Assembly (NCBI RefSeq): GCF_947488945.1
Contig: NZ_CANLBS010000007.1
Coordinates: forward strand, 310,001 to 374,000
Origin: an uncultured Streptomyces sp.
Lineage (GTDB): Bacteria; Actinomycetota; Actinomycetes; Streptomycetales; Streptomycetaceae
DNA: 64,000 bases
Direction: 5' to 3'
Under the pieces are notes generated by a model that did no database searches, had not been told where the DNA came from, and was given only the letters and a program-made list of their open reading frames with translations. The position numbers and the translations under genes were made by a program. This document shows positions 8,789-17,742 of this stretch, piece by piece. The stretch's first letter is position 1; each line of letters begins with the position of its first letter.

Positions 8789-9550
8789 ATGCCCAGCCAC
8801 TACGACGTGCTGCCCGACCTGGCCTTCGGCCACCACCCCGTCCACGGCATCGTCGCCGCGAACCCGAAGAACCTCGCGGCCAGCACCTGGATGCTCAGGG
8901 GATTCGACTTCCATCCCGTCCCCGACCAGCCGACGTTGTACGCGCTAGCCGACCAGAACCGTGACGGACACGGCCGTACGAGCCGGGCCATCGAGCTGCT
9001 GCGCAAGGCCGGCTACCAGGTCGATGTGGACGTCGCCCTTGACCCTGCGCTGGCGCCCGAAACGGCACAGGTACGCGACCGCGGTCCGCTCGGTGAACCA
9101 GACGTCGCCTTCGCCGATCACCCGCAGCTCGGCATCGTCGCAGCCTTCGACGACCGTGTCTCCGGCCTCAGCGGGCTGGCGCTGGTGGAGGACGGCTGGC
9201 GGCACAACTCGAGCCTGGACATCTACACGCTCCCCGCGACCACCGATCGCGTCGAGGCGCTGGGGAAAGTCGCCGCCGCCACGGTGGCCCTGCACCGTTC
9301 GGGGCTCCAGGTCGCAGTGCAGCCCCGCCTCGCTCAGGAGGTGACGGCTCGGCCCCGCCCTGCTGCCACGCCGACCACCGGCCGTGAGCGCGGTCGTGGT
9401 CCCGCCCGCGCGTCTCCGTTGAGCGCCGCCGCACTCGCCGCCAGCCCGGCCCGTGCCGGAATCCCGGGCAGGGCGCCGGTCCCCGCCGCCGTCTCCACAC
9501 CGGCGGTCCGGCCGGTTGACCCCCGCGTCGCGTACTCCCGCGACCGTTGA
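8789..9550 (+). CDS. Duplicated-module protein with conserved C-terminal tail
   Basis: 253 aa. Two tandem copies of one module are visible: residues about 10-85 and about 100-185 both run [HP]-x-x-H/Q-G/L-x-I-V-A-A, then a G-[FW] turn, an aromatic/Leu strand, and a helix ending in a G-[YL]-Q-V strand. A third relative forms the N-terminus of the protein at 10233. The family is unknown to me; the module looks like a small beta-alpha unit. The tail has heptad A-A-L-A-A-S-P and 33 residues after it, ending S-R-D-R. ATG 8789 chosen because the upstream open frame overlaps the previous gene. Confidence 0.72.
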   Translation: MPSHYDVLPDLAFGHHPVHGIVAANPKNLAASTWMLRGFDFHPVPDQPTLYALADQNRDGHGRTSRAIELLRKAGYQVDVDVALDPALAPETAQVRDRGPLGEPDVAFADHPQLGIVAAFDDRVSGLSGLALVEDGWRHNSSLDIYTLPATTDRVEALGKVAAATVALHRSGLQVAVQPRLAQEVTARPRPAATPTTGRERGRGPARASPLSAAALAASPARAGIPGRAPVPAAVSTPAVRPVDPRVAYSRDR

Positions 9551-9575
9551 TCCAACTCCTCAAGGAGGCCCTTCC

Positions 9576-10073
9576 ATGGCCGTGAAGACGATCTGGCCTA
9601 TCGACCACACCTGCGGTCACCATGCCGACCGCGACTTGTCCGACCGACCGGCTGACCGACGCGCCGGCTTCGCCGAGTGGCTCGCCAGGCAGGAGTGCAC
9701 GGACTGCTGGCGCGCCTCGAACGAGGGCGACGAGCAGGACAAGGCTGCCTGGCTCAAGGCGAAGCGCGCCGAGGAGCAGACGGCGTCCGAAGCCTGGTCC
9801 GAGCAGTACCGGATGCCTCCCCTGGAGGGAACCGAGCGGGCCGTTCCCTGGGGCGTGCGCTGTCGTCACCAGATCCTGGCCAATGCCTACACCGCACTGG
9901 TCACCGAAGGCACAACCAGCGAAGCGGAGTGGGCGGAGATCGAGGAGAACGCTCGTACGGTGACCCGTGCCGGGTGGTGGATAGACCAGAGGTCGTCCGA
10001 GCCCGAAGACCTCACCGAACTGCTCCGAGCCGCCACCGAGGCCGACCGGCCGACAGAGAATCCCTTCTTCTGA
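9576..10073 (+). CDS. Hypothetical protein with N-terminal Cys/His cluster
   Basis: 165 aa, acidic. Near the N-terminus a T-C-G-H-H motif and, about 25 residues on, C-x-x-C-W could bind a metal. The rest is mostly helical and Trp-rich. No conserved tail: it ends T-E-N-P-F-F, so it contrasts with neighbours on both sides. A strong AAGGAGG (9562-9568) supports ATG 9576. A hairpin follows the stop. Function unknown. Confidence 0.72.
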   Translation: MAVKTIWPIDHTCGHHADRDLSDRPADRRAGFAEWLARQECTDCWRASNEGDEQDKAAWLKAKRAEEQTASEAWSEQYRMPPLEGTERAVPWGVRCRHQILANAYTALVTEGTTSEAEWAEIEENARTVTRAGWWIDQRSSEPEDLTELLRAATEADRPTENPFF

Positions 10074-10080
10074 CCGACCG

Positions 10081-10106
10081 GGGTGCCCTGCTGCGGCGGG
10101 GCACCC
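10081..10106 (+). terminator. Hairpin after the 9576-10073 gene
   Basis: Inverted repeat GGGTGCCC / GGGCACCC with a 10-nt loop, 7 nt after the stop. No T-run follows. It may end or attenuate transcription of the first accessory block; the next gene starts 127 bp later. Confidence 0.5.
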
Positions 10107-10143
10107 GGCTGACCGCCACTGTGCGGCCTCTACCAGCGATTCT

Positions 10144-10172
10144 CGGCCGGACCAAACCCCGGATTTGCCGGA
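10144..10172. promoter_or_regulatory. Copy of a recurrent CGGCCGxxCCAAAC element
   Basis: In the 10074-10232 gap the sequence CGGCCGGACCAAAC is followed by a CGGATT-type stretch. Very similar blocks lie at 16295-16323 and 30986-30999 (those two share an identical 14-mer) and a weaker one at 8016-8029. Three of the four are in non-coding gaps before an accessory gene. It could be a regulator site; no function is known to me. Confidence 0.35.
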
Positions 10173-10232
10173 CGCTCTGCCCACTGGCCCACCTCCAACG
10201 GGTCCTTCGCTCCCTCTGCCCCGGAGACTTCC

Positions 10233-10958
10233 GTGCCTACCTCGATCACCATCACGTCCGAGTTCAGCGGCAGCGTCGTTGCCAAGGGCGCTACTGATGA
10301 CCTCTCCGCGCAGCTCCTCCGTCACGCCGGTTTCAAGCAGATCGACGACTGGCACGGCCGACGCCATCGCCTGCCCACCACCACTCCGCTCGCCGACCAG
10401 GTCGCCATCGCCAGCCATGCGGCCGAGATGCTTCGAGCCGCTCGCTATGACGTCACCCTTCCGCCGTCCCTCGACACGGCCCGGATGAGCCCTCCGGTGC
10501 ATGCGCTGGGGCCCTACGCCGCCGGAGCTGAACTCCTCAGCATCACGGACCAGATCCGTGCGGCCGAAGACGGAGCCAGCCTTCAGCGGGCAGTCGACCA
10601 CCTCCTTCACCCCGAGCACGGTGCGCTGGAGCGTGTCCGGGAGGCGCTGGAAGCAGCGGGAGAACAGGTCAACGACCTGGACGACGACGCGTATGCGCTC
10701 GCCGACCGGTTCGGCTTCGCCTCGGAGTTCGTCAGCTCGGCCCAGTCCGAACTCGTCGACTCCGAGGCCGAGCTACGCCGCGTCGGCGCCGCTTCGACGA
10801 GCTACTCCCCAGCACGGACCGTCCGTGATCACCGTGGTGCCGCTCTCGCCACTTCTCCTGCGGCGAACCAGGCCAAGGTCTCCTCGGCGTCCAGTTCCCC
10901 GCCGGCGCCTTGCTCTGCGACGGGTCACCCACCGCGCGCCTCAACCCCCCGACGGTGA
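10233..10958 (+). CDS. Accessory protein related to the 8789 module, with C-terminal tail
   Basis: 241 aa. Residues about 5-85 match the repeated module of the protein at 8789 (L-R-H-A-G-F turn, L-P strand, helix ending A-R-Y-D-V). The middle is helical and acidic. The end carries heptad A-A-L-A-T-S-P with 32 residues after it, rich in Ser/Pro and ending T-P-R-R. GTG 10233 has CCGGAG a few bases upstream. Function unknown; module and tail suggest the same delivery group as its neighbours. Confidence 0.68.
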   Translation: MPTSITITSEFSGSVVAKGATDDLSAQLLRHAGFKQIDDWHGRRHRLPTTTPLADQVAIASHAAEMLRAARYDVTLPPSLDTARMSPPVHALGPYAAGAELLSITDQIRAAEDGASLQRAVDHLLHPEHGALERVREALEAAGEQVNDLDDDAYALADRFGFASEFVSSAQSELVDSEAELRRVGAASTSYSPARTVRDHRGAALATSPAANQAKVSSASSSPPAPCSATGHPPRASTPRR

Positions 10959-11049
10959 CCCCGGCCGCCCTCTCCGCCGTCGGCCTCCAGTACGTCGCGC
11001 TCCCCCGCTCGACTCACCCGTCAAGGACCACTCACCCGAAGAGGCAAAC

Positions 11050-11715
11050 GTGCCCGAGTACTACTCCAGCATCGGCGAGGCCGTCGGTGCGGCCATGCAG
11101 CACAACATCCGGCTCGCCCACCGCAGCGTGGCACCGGGCTCCGACAAGCCGCTGCAGGTCAGGCACCTGCCCAGCGCTTCCGCCGATCCGTACTCGGTTC
11201 GCGGGATGATTTCTCGCCTCCACGAGGACGCCTCGCCCGATGAGGTGGCGGGCATCATCGAGGAGGTCAACGGCGCACTGGTCGGGGCTCTGCCCGAGCT
11301 GACCGAACTCGTCGCCTCTGCCGCCGACTGGACTCGCGCCCGTCTCGACTTCGACGACCCGCAGCACAATCCGACGTTCGAGACGTGGACACGACTGGCA
11401 GCCGCGTACGGGATGCTCCAGGACGTCCGTGAGCAGTTGGAAGTCGCCGAGGACGGTCTAGCGGCCTGTCCCGCAGAGCGCACAGACCCCCGGCACCACC
11501 AGATGGTCAACGTCCTGCGCAGCCGGGAGTTGCTCGACGACGTCCTCGGTGCCGAGGCTGCTCCTGTGCCGTCCGCTGCCCGGAACGTCGATTCAGACCG
11601 GCAGCGGGCGGCCCGCGCCTCCTCGCCGCGCGCCGGAACATCGCCGTCGACTGGCAGTCCGCCGGCCACCGCAGCACCTCCGCCCGCGCCTCGTTCTGCC
11701 GGCCGACCCCGCTGA
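11050..11715 (+). CDS. Helical hypothetical protein with conserved C-terminal tail
   Basis: 221 aa, mostly helical and acidic with an Ala/Leu-rich centre. Family unknown. Heptad A-A-R-A-S-S-P followed by 28 residues rich in Pro/Ala/Ser and ending A-G-R-P-R. GTG 11050 chosen: the open frame extends upstream to 10501 but overlaps the previous gene out of frame. The 92 bp between the two genes contains no obvious element. Confidence 0.68.
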   Translation: MPEYYSSIGEAVGAAMQHNIRLAHRSVAPGSDKPLQVRHLPSASADPYSVRGMISRLHEDASPDEVAGIIEEVNGALVGALPELTELVASAADWTRARLDFDDPQHNPTFETWTRLAAAYGMLQDVREQLEVAEDGLAACPAERTDPRHHQMVNVLRSRELLDDVLGAEAAPVPSAARNVDSDRQRAARASSPRAGTSPSTGSPPATAAPPPAPRSAGRPR

Positions 11716-11808
11716 AACGTTCCGCCTCAGACGTCCAGGAGTACCCCCATAATCTGCACGAGCCGAGCGCGCCCCGCCCCTGCCCGCTCGCACACCCAAG
11801 GAACCGCC

Positions 11809-13597
11809 GTGCCTTCCCCGCGCACCAGCGCGCCCTCGACCACCACCGGGTCGGACGCGCTCCTCTACCTCCTGTTCGGCATCCTCGGCGCCGCCATGGC
11901 CTTCGGCTCCCTGGCCTGGCTGACCGGAAATCTCACCAATACCTTCGTCGGGAGCGGGACATGGGCCCCCTTCCGCGTCACGGACGCACTGCTGCACCCG
12001 GAGGTGCTGTGGCCGACCTTGAGCACCAGCATGCTGATGGTCGGCGCCCGCGTCGTCCCCGGCTTGTTCACCGTTGCCCTGGTCGTCACCGCTGCCGTGC
12101 TGTGGATGCGCTGGCGTGCCGGGTCCAAGTCCGGCCTCGCCCGCAAGGCGGACCTGGCGCCGCTGCTGGACAAGGAGATCGTCGCCAAGGCGAAGAGCCT
12201 GCGCCCGAGCCTGGGCGGCCGGGAGAGTAAAAGAGGTCCTGCCCGCTGACCGCGGCATCCTGCTCGGCACCCTCGATCCCGGTCGTGCGGAGGTCCGCGC
12301 GTCCTGGGAGGACGTGATCGTCGCGATCATGGCCCCGCGTTCCGGCAAGACGTCCGGGCTGGCGATCCCCGCGATCCTCTCGGCACCGGGCCCGGTCCTG
12401 CTCACCAGCAACAAAGCCGCGAACGATGCCTTCACCACCACGGTGGACGCCCGTGCCGAGGTCGGCACGATCTGGACCCTCGATCCGCAGCAGATCGCCC
12501 ATCACCCGCGCGAGATGTGGTGGGACATCCTCGCTGACGCCCGCGATCTCGCCGGGGCTAAGAGGTTGGCGGGGCACTTCGTGACCGCGAGCGTGGACGA
12601 GTCGAGCGGCTCCGACTTCTGGTCCACCGCCGCGAGTAACACCCTCGGTGCCCTCTTCCTCGCCGCCGCGTCCCACCGGCGGCCGATCACCGACGTCCTG
12701 GCCTGGCTCGCGATGCCGGCCGACCGCACCCCGGTGGACCTGCTCACCGACGCCGGCCACCATGCGGTCGCCGCCCAGCTCCAGGGCACCGTCTCCGGCG
12801 CGACCGAAACGCGCGACGGCATCTATGAGACCGCGAGGCAGTACGCGAGCTGCCTGCTCGACCCGGACGTCGCCGCCTGGGTCACTCCCAACGACGACCT
12901 TCCCGAGTTCCAGCCGTTCGCCTTCGCCACGTCCCGCGACACCTTGTACCTGCTGAGCAAGGACGGCGGCGGCAGCGCGTCCGCGATCATCGCTGCAGCG
13001 GCCGACGCCGTGATGCGCGCGGCCGTGATCGTGGCCGAGCGCTCCGGCGGGCGACTCGACCCGCCCGCCCTGTGCGTCCTCGACGAGGCAGCGAACGTCT
13101 GCCGCATCTCGGACCTCCCTGATCTCTACAGCCACCTGGGCAGCCGAGGCGTCATCCCGATGACGATCCTGCAGTCCTACCGTCAGGGCCAGCGGTGCTG
13201 GGGCGAGGCCGGTATGGATGCCCTGTACTCCGCCGCCACCATCAAGATCATCGGATCTGGCATCGACGACGCGGACTTCGCCGACCGGCTCAGCCGTCAG
13301 GTCGGCGATCACGACGTCCAGACCACCTCGGTGTCGACCAGCGAGGGCGGGAAGTCCACCTCGGTGAGCATGCGCACGGAACGGATCCTTCCGCCGGACG
13401 CCATCCGCGCCCTGCCCAAGGGCAAGGTTCTGCTGCTGGCCACCGGCATCCGGGTCGCCATGCTCAACCTCAAGCCCTGGTACAAGGAGCCCTCCGCCAA
13501 GGTGGTCGGCCCGGCTTCCGCTCGCGCCACGAAGGCCATCACCGAGCGTGCCCTCGCGAAGAGCATCGGCCAGGACGATCTTGGACTGTCGGCATGA
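11809..13597 (+). pseudogene. VirD4/TraG-type coupling protein, split by a +1 frameshift
   Basis: Read as one gene with a correction this is a coupling protein of about 595 aa, which recruits relaxase-DNA and other substrates to the T4SS. Two transmembrane helices (about 20-45 and 80-105) lie in the first frame. At an AAAA run (12229-12232) that frame goes out of register and stops at 12249. Dropping one A gives K-E-V-L-P-A-D-R-G and an uninterrupted ATPase: Walker A around R-S-G-K-T-S (12341-12355), Walker B C-V-L-D-E-A and a C-terminal R-I-L-P motif. No good start exists near the junction in the second frame. Either a sequencing indel, a true mutation or a recoding site. Loss would abolish transfer. 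Confidence 0.8.
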
Positions 13598-13824
13598 GCG
13601 CGCCCACACCACAGCAGGGGCGGTTGGCCCACGCTCCGGTCGTCCTGCGCGGTGGCCGGTGGTGGCTTGACGGCGAGGCAGGCTCGGTCCCCGCCTCCGA
13701 TCCCGCCTTCACTGCCGTCTTGGACGACTTCGCGCTGTCGATGGCCGCTGCCGACCAGGCAGTCGCCAACCTCCGCATCCGGCAGGACAAGGCGTCCTGC
13801 GCTGATCCCGGAGGCCGGTGGTGA
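13594..13824 (+). CDS. Small hypothetical protein after the coupling gene
   Basis: 76 aa. Its ATG overlaps the coupling protein's stop (ATGA) and its stop overlaps the start of the next gene, so it is translationally coupled on both sides. The N-terminal half is basic and rich in Gly/Trp (G-G-R-W-W-L), and the C-terminal half is a likely amphipathic helix. No tail heptad. A small partner of the coupling protein is plausible, but the family is unknown. Confidence 0.65.
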   Translation: MSAPTPQQGRLAHAPVVLRGGRWWLDGEAGSVPASDPAFTAVLDDFALSMAAADQAVANLRIRQDKASCADPGGRW

Positions 13825-14993
13825 ACCCGCTGATGAGTGCCGAGCAGGCAGTACTCGGTGCCGCACTCCTCGACCCCGAGCAGCTCACGCACCTGGAGTG
13901 GCTCGCTGCGGACCACTTCTATCGGCCCGTCCACCAGGCGCTGTTCGCCGCGCTCCGCAAGCTGCGCAACGACGGGCATCCTGCGCTCTCGGCCGCTGGT
14001 CCGTTGCCGCTGTCGTGGGTGACCGACGCGGTCGAGGAGGCCGGACAGCACGTGCGCGGGCTGACCGCGGCGTACGCCCACACCCTGATCCAGGCGTGTC
14101 CCCGAACCGAGCACGCCCCGGTGTACGGCCGCATGGTGCTGGAGGGGGCGATTCACCGCACCGTCGCCCAGCACGCGATCCGTCTCCACCAGGCGGCTCG
14201 GGCCGACGCCGTCCAGGGCGAGGTCGAGGGAGCGTTGCGCACGGCGGACGTCCTGACCGGCGTACTCACCGACCTTGCGCGACGCTGGGGAACCGACCCT
14301 CGACCGGTCCCACCCACCGCCGGGCCCTCTGCCGCCACGCACATCCCGCCTCCGGCGCAGAGCGGCCAGGCCGCCGAGGACGAGCGGTTCCTCCTGGCGG
14401 TCCTCGCCGAACAGCCGGGGGCCATGGGCGAGGTGGTGGCCTGGCTGCGGCCGGGAGACTTCGCCGACCCGACCCACGGGCAGCTCTACCGGTGCCTGGG
14501 CGCGCTGCACCACCGGGGCGAACCCATCGACCGGATCACCCTGCTCTGGGAGGCTCAGCGACGCGGTCTGCTGGCCGACGGCACTGTGTCGAGCGAGCAG
14601 CTGACCGCCGTCTGCGAAGGCATGGTCCCCGGCAGCGCTGACTGGTTCGGACAGCGGGTGATGCGCTCCTCCGTCACGCGCACCGCCGCCGCCTCCGCGC
14701 GAGCCATCCGGACCCTGGCCCAGGACGAGGTCCTGGGGCCCGGCCGGCTGATCAACCACGCTCTGCACGAACTCGGTCCGCTCGACGAGGTACGTGCCCG
14801 CTGGGCCACCGCGAACAGCAGTCCGGCTCCGAAGACCACGGCATCCGCTCCGTCGGCGGCCGAGCCGCCGCCCGACCGAGTGAAGGCCGCCCGCGCCCGC
14901 AGCACACCCCGCCCAGGCGCGTCACCCCCAGCCCCGGCCAGCAGTCTCCCCACGCTGTCAGCAGCCCGACCACCCTCGCGCGGCCACCCGTGA
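13818..14993 (+). CDS. DnaB-helicase N-terminal-domain protein with conserved C-terminal tail
   Basis: 391 aa. Two copies of the DnaB helicase N-terminal helical domain are visible (about 5-130 and 195-315), each with a Q/E-x-x-[L]-A-[V/A]-L pattern and F-[Y/A]-x-P-x-H-x-x-[L]-[F/Y] core. The RecA-type helicase domain and Walker motifs are missing. DnaB-N binds primase and helicase partners, so this protein could engage the recipient's replication machinery. It ends with heptad A-A-R-A-R-S-T and 28 Pro/Ser-rich residues. GTG start overlaps the preceding gene; its stop overlaps the next start (GTGA). Confidence 0.72.
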   Translation: MVNPLMSAEQAVLGAALLDPEQLTHLEWLAADHFYRPVHQALFAALRKLRNDGHPALSAAGPLPLSWVTDAVEEAGQHVRGLTAAYAHTLIQACPRTEHAPVYGRMVLEGAIHRTVAQHAIRLHQAARADAVQGEVEGALRTADVLTGVLTDLARRWGTDPRPVPPTAGPSAATHIPPPAQSGQAAEDERFLLAVLAEQPGAMGEVVAWLRPGDFADPTHGQLYRCLGALHHRGEPIDRITLLWEAQRRGLLADGTVSSEQLTAVCEGMVPGSADWFGQRVMRSSVTRTAAASARAIRTLAQDEVLGPGRLINHALHELGPLDEVRARWATANSSPAPKTTASAPSAAEPPPDRVKAARARSTPRPGASPPAPASSLPTLSAARPPSRGHP

Positions 14994-16273
14994 GGCCCCC
15001 TCCCCACCAGCCTCTTCTGCCCCTGGAACTCGCCTTGATCTACCCCATCTCCGCAGCCGCGCCGGACCTACGCGTCACGGCCCCGAGCCTCGCCACCCCG
15101 TTGATCGGGTCTCTCTGCTCGGGGTACGGCGGCCTCGACCTGGGCGTGCAGTCCGCGCTCGGCGGCACGCTCGCCTGGCACGCCGAGGTAGACCCGAACG
15201 CCTCACGCATCCTGGCCCGCCACTGGCCCGGCGTCCCGAACCTGGGCGATATCACCGCCGTCGACTGGCCACCGTCCCCCGGGTGTGCGTCCTGACGGCC
15301 GGCTTCCCCTGTCAAAGACGTCTCGGTCGCCGGCCGCCGGGCCGGACTCAACGCCCAGACCCGCTCCGGGCTCTGGCTGCACGTCGCCCGTGCGGTCGCA
15401 GCCCTCCGACCCTGCCTGGTTGTGATCGAGAATGTGCGCGGCCTCCTCACCTCCCCCGCCGGTTCCCCTGGCGACGTGGAACCCTGCCCGTGGTGTCTGG
15501 GAGACACCGCAGGTCAGCCTGCTCTGCGGGCACTCGGTGCCGTACTCGGATCCCTGGCCGACCTCGGGTACGACGCGAAGTGGCTCGTGCTTCGTGCCTC
15601 CGACGTCGGGGCCCCACACCGCCGCGAGCGGACCTTCCTCGCCGCCTGGCCCACCGGAGACCCTGCTGAAGACGCCGACCAGCAACATCGGGAAGAACGG
15701 CGGCTCGCAGCACCCGTCGAAGAGGAAGAGCGGGGGGCACGGTCCGAACCTGGCCGACGAGGTCGAGTGGCTGCTGCTGCCGACCCCGAAGGCGTCGGAC
15801 GGGATCAAGGGCTCGCCGAACCAGCGGCACGGCAACGGGGACATGACCCTGCCCAGTGCGGCGGCGTCGCTGCTGCCCACGCCGAGGGCCAGCGACACGG
15901 GGACTCCGGGCCGCCGCCCGGGGAAGGGGTGGCGTCCTCCCTTGTCGGCGGTGGTCCTGCCGCTCTGGACGGAGGAGTCGACGGAGTCCGCGGAGCGGAC
16001 CGGCGATGGGGGCCGTACGCAGCAGCGATCACCCGATGGGAGAGGCTCACCCGTCCCGTCCCCGAGCCCACCGATGCGGCCGGTCGGCTCCGTGCCGACT
16101 TCGTGGAATGGATGCAGGGCCTCGACGACGGCTGGGTCACCGCCACGCCGGGACTCGGACGACCGGCGCAGCTCACCGCGCTCGGCAACGGCGTCGTCCC
16201 TCAACAAGCGACTCGGGCAATGCAGTTGATGGCACCGCCCTTCCCTCGCTGTCCTCGCTGCGCGGGCGGATAG
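14990..16273 (+). pseudogene. C5-cytosine DNA methyltransferase with four frameshifts
   Basis: All landmark motifs of a Dcm-type enzyme are present but in three frames: motif I F/L-C-S-G-Y-G-G-L-D (frame of 14990), motif IV G-F-P-C-Q (frame of 15283), motif VI E-N-V and motif VIII R-R-E-R (frame of 15422), an L-L-P-T-P repeat stretch (third frame), and motif X L-G-N-G-V-V-P-Q-Q (frame of 15422). Junctions fall near 15268-15282 (one base short), 15313-15317 (extra A in CAAAG), 15655-15668 (one extra) and 15995-16015 (one short). The indels compensate in pairs. It would protect or mark the element's DNA. Either decayed or affected by base-calling errors. GTG 14990 overlaps the previous stop. 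Confidence 0.8.
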
Positions 16274-16294
16274 CCCCCTACTACCGGACCTTTC

Positions 16295-16323
16295 CGGCCG
16301 CGCCAAACTGCGGATTCTCCGGA
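16295..16323. promoter_or_regulatory. Copy of the CGGCCGCGCCAAAC element
   Basis: Lies in the 16274-16366 gap. The 14-mer CGGCCGCGCCAAAC is identical to one at 30986-30999, followed by CGGATTCTCCGGA, which aligns with the copy at 10144-10172. Regulatory role is a guess from position ahead of the 16367 operon segment. Confidence 0.35.
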
Positions 16324-16366
16324 TCCTCTCGGGCATGTCGCCGTCTCACAGATGGAGCACGCCCCG

Positions 16367-16966
16367 ATGTCCGACACCAGCCCGACCACCCCCGGCCCCG
16401 AGCCGTTCCGCATCCCCGACGGGGATCTCGACGACCTTGCCAGCACCCTCGCCAAGACCATGGCCGAGGTCAGGCAGCACGGCGTCATCCTCGACCGCCT
16501 CGGCTCCGAGCCCGACCCCGGCGCCATCCAGCCGCCGGACGGCGCTCCGGAAGCCGAGGCGGCTGACGGGAAGAAGCCCGACGGCCCCGCCTCGGTGTTC
16601 ATCCTCGCCCTGGGCGGCAAGGAGTACGCCGTCGAACTCGCTGCCCTCAGCGACTGGGTGAACTACCTCTTCCTCCCGGTGTACGGCCGGGAGATCAGCA
16701 CGAGCCGTCCCTGGTGCGCGCACTGGCACGAACACCCCGAGGCCGTCGCCCGGCTCCACGCACTCTGGCTCGCCTGGCAGCAGTTCACTGACACGGAGGC
16801 TGGTCTGTCCGGCCCCTCGACCTGGCACCGCGACCACTTGGACCAGACCCTGGCGCACCTGCGTGCGCCCGACGGACCGTTCGCGGCCTGCACGACCAGC
16901 GCAACTCGCCCCAATCACCGGGTGCTGGCCACCCCGGCGCCCGAGCAGGCGGGGGTGGCGGCGTGA
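16367..16966 (+). CDS. Hypothetical accessory protein without tail
   Basis: 199 aa. A disordered acidic N-terminus (about 1-75) leads to a Trp-rich globular part (about 80-180) with paired W-x-x-H/W motifs resembling uncharacterised DUF4913-like proteins of actinobacterial plasmids; that match is tentative. The C-terminus lacks the heptad. Start ATG 16367 preferred over 16352 because GGAG lies about 10 nt upstream. Its stop overlaps the GTG of the next gene, so the next four genes form a coupled series. Confidence 0.66.
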   Translation: MSDTSPTTPGPEPFRIPDGDLDDLASTLAKTMAEVRQHGVILDRLGSEPDPGAIQPPDGAPEAEAADGKKPDGPASVFILALGGKEYAVELAALSDWVNYLFLPVYGREISTSRPWCAHWHEHPEAVARLHALWLAWQQFTDTEAGLSGPSTWHRDHLDQTLAHLRAPDGPFAACTTSATRPNHRVLATPAPEQAGVAA

Positions 16967-17742
16967 ACGACATTCTCGACTTCGGCCTCGACGATCTCTC
17001 GCCGGTCGACGACGACTCCGAGGAAGCGATGGAGGCCCTCTGGACTGGCGACCTGACGGTGCTGTCCCAGCACCACACCACGCCCAACGGTTCGCACAGC
17101 TTCGTCCTCGCCCACGACCGATCGGTCACCTGGGGGATACCCGGCGAGCCACAGCTCGTTGCGATCGCCGTCGCTCGGGATCTGCGGCAGTCCACGTTCA
17201 CGTTCGAGACGAGTCACCACGCCACGGCGTCCTTCGCACAGAACTGGCTGGCAGAACGCGGCTGCCCGCTCGAACGGATCGCACTGCACGGTGGCGACTA
17301 CACCAAGCCCGCCGACGACCTCACCCTCCAGGTGGAACAGCAGATCCAGAAGTCGGGCACCCGCTACGAGGTCCTCGACACCTACACCTCTGACGACAAC
17401 CCCAGCGAGGCGTGGACACTCGTCAACGACTCCCAGGCCACCCAGGCACCGGTTCGCCTCTTCTACGAGGAGTGGAACCACGGTGCCGGCACGTACACGA
17501 TGCGCGAAGGCGCCTTCCCCGACGTCGGCGTCGCCCAGACCTGGCTGGACGAGCGCAGCGAACCGCTGCCCGAGCCTCCGGAGTACAGCGACCACAACGG
17601 TGCTGTCGTCCGGGCCCGCATCGCCCGCATCGCCCTTTCCCGGTCCGCCGGCACCTCTCCGACACCGCAGACCGGGCTCGACGCGCCCCGCGCGTCAGCG
17701 GCGGTACCGGTCCAGCGCGCGGTCCAGGGGAGGCTGCTGTGA
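16963..17742 (+). CDS. Hypothetical protein with conserved C-terminal tail
   Basis: 259 aa, acidic, beta-rich. I see two halves of similar design: F/V-x-x-A-H-D or F-Y-E-E-W strand pairs, each followed by an acidic strand and an x-A-x-x-W-L helix (about 60-110 and 165-205), suggesting an internal duplication. Family unknown. Tail: heptad I-A-L-S-R-S-A and 30 residues after it. GTG 16963 overlaps the upstream stop, and its own TGA overlaps the GTG of the RelE-like gene, so the two are coupled; it could be that protein's partner. Confidence 0.7.
   Translation: MNDILDFGLDDLSPVDDDSEEAMEALWTGDLTVLSQHHTTPNGSHSFVLAHDRSVTWGIPGEPQLVAIAVARDLRQSTFTFETSHHATASFAQNWLAERGCPLERIALHGGDYTKPADDLTLQVEQQIQKSGTRYEVLDTYTSDDNPSEAWTLVNDSQATQAPVRLFYEEWNHGAGTYTMREGAFPDVGVAQTWLDERSEPLPEPPEYSDHNGAVVRARIARIALSRSAGTSPTPQTGLDAPRASAAVPVQRAVQGRLL

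Noticed and set aside
9576..10073. Member of the tailed protein group
   Set aside because: The A-A-T-E-A-D-R stretch is only 8 residues from the end and lacks the Pro/Ala tail and arginines.
12229..12249. Programmed -1 frameshift in the coupling gene
   Set aside because: The downstream frame requires +1 (or -2); the A-AAA-G run would favour -1. An indel is simpler.
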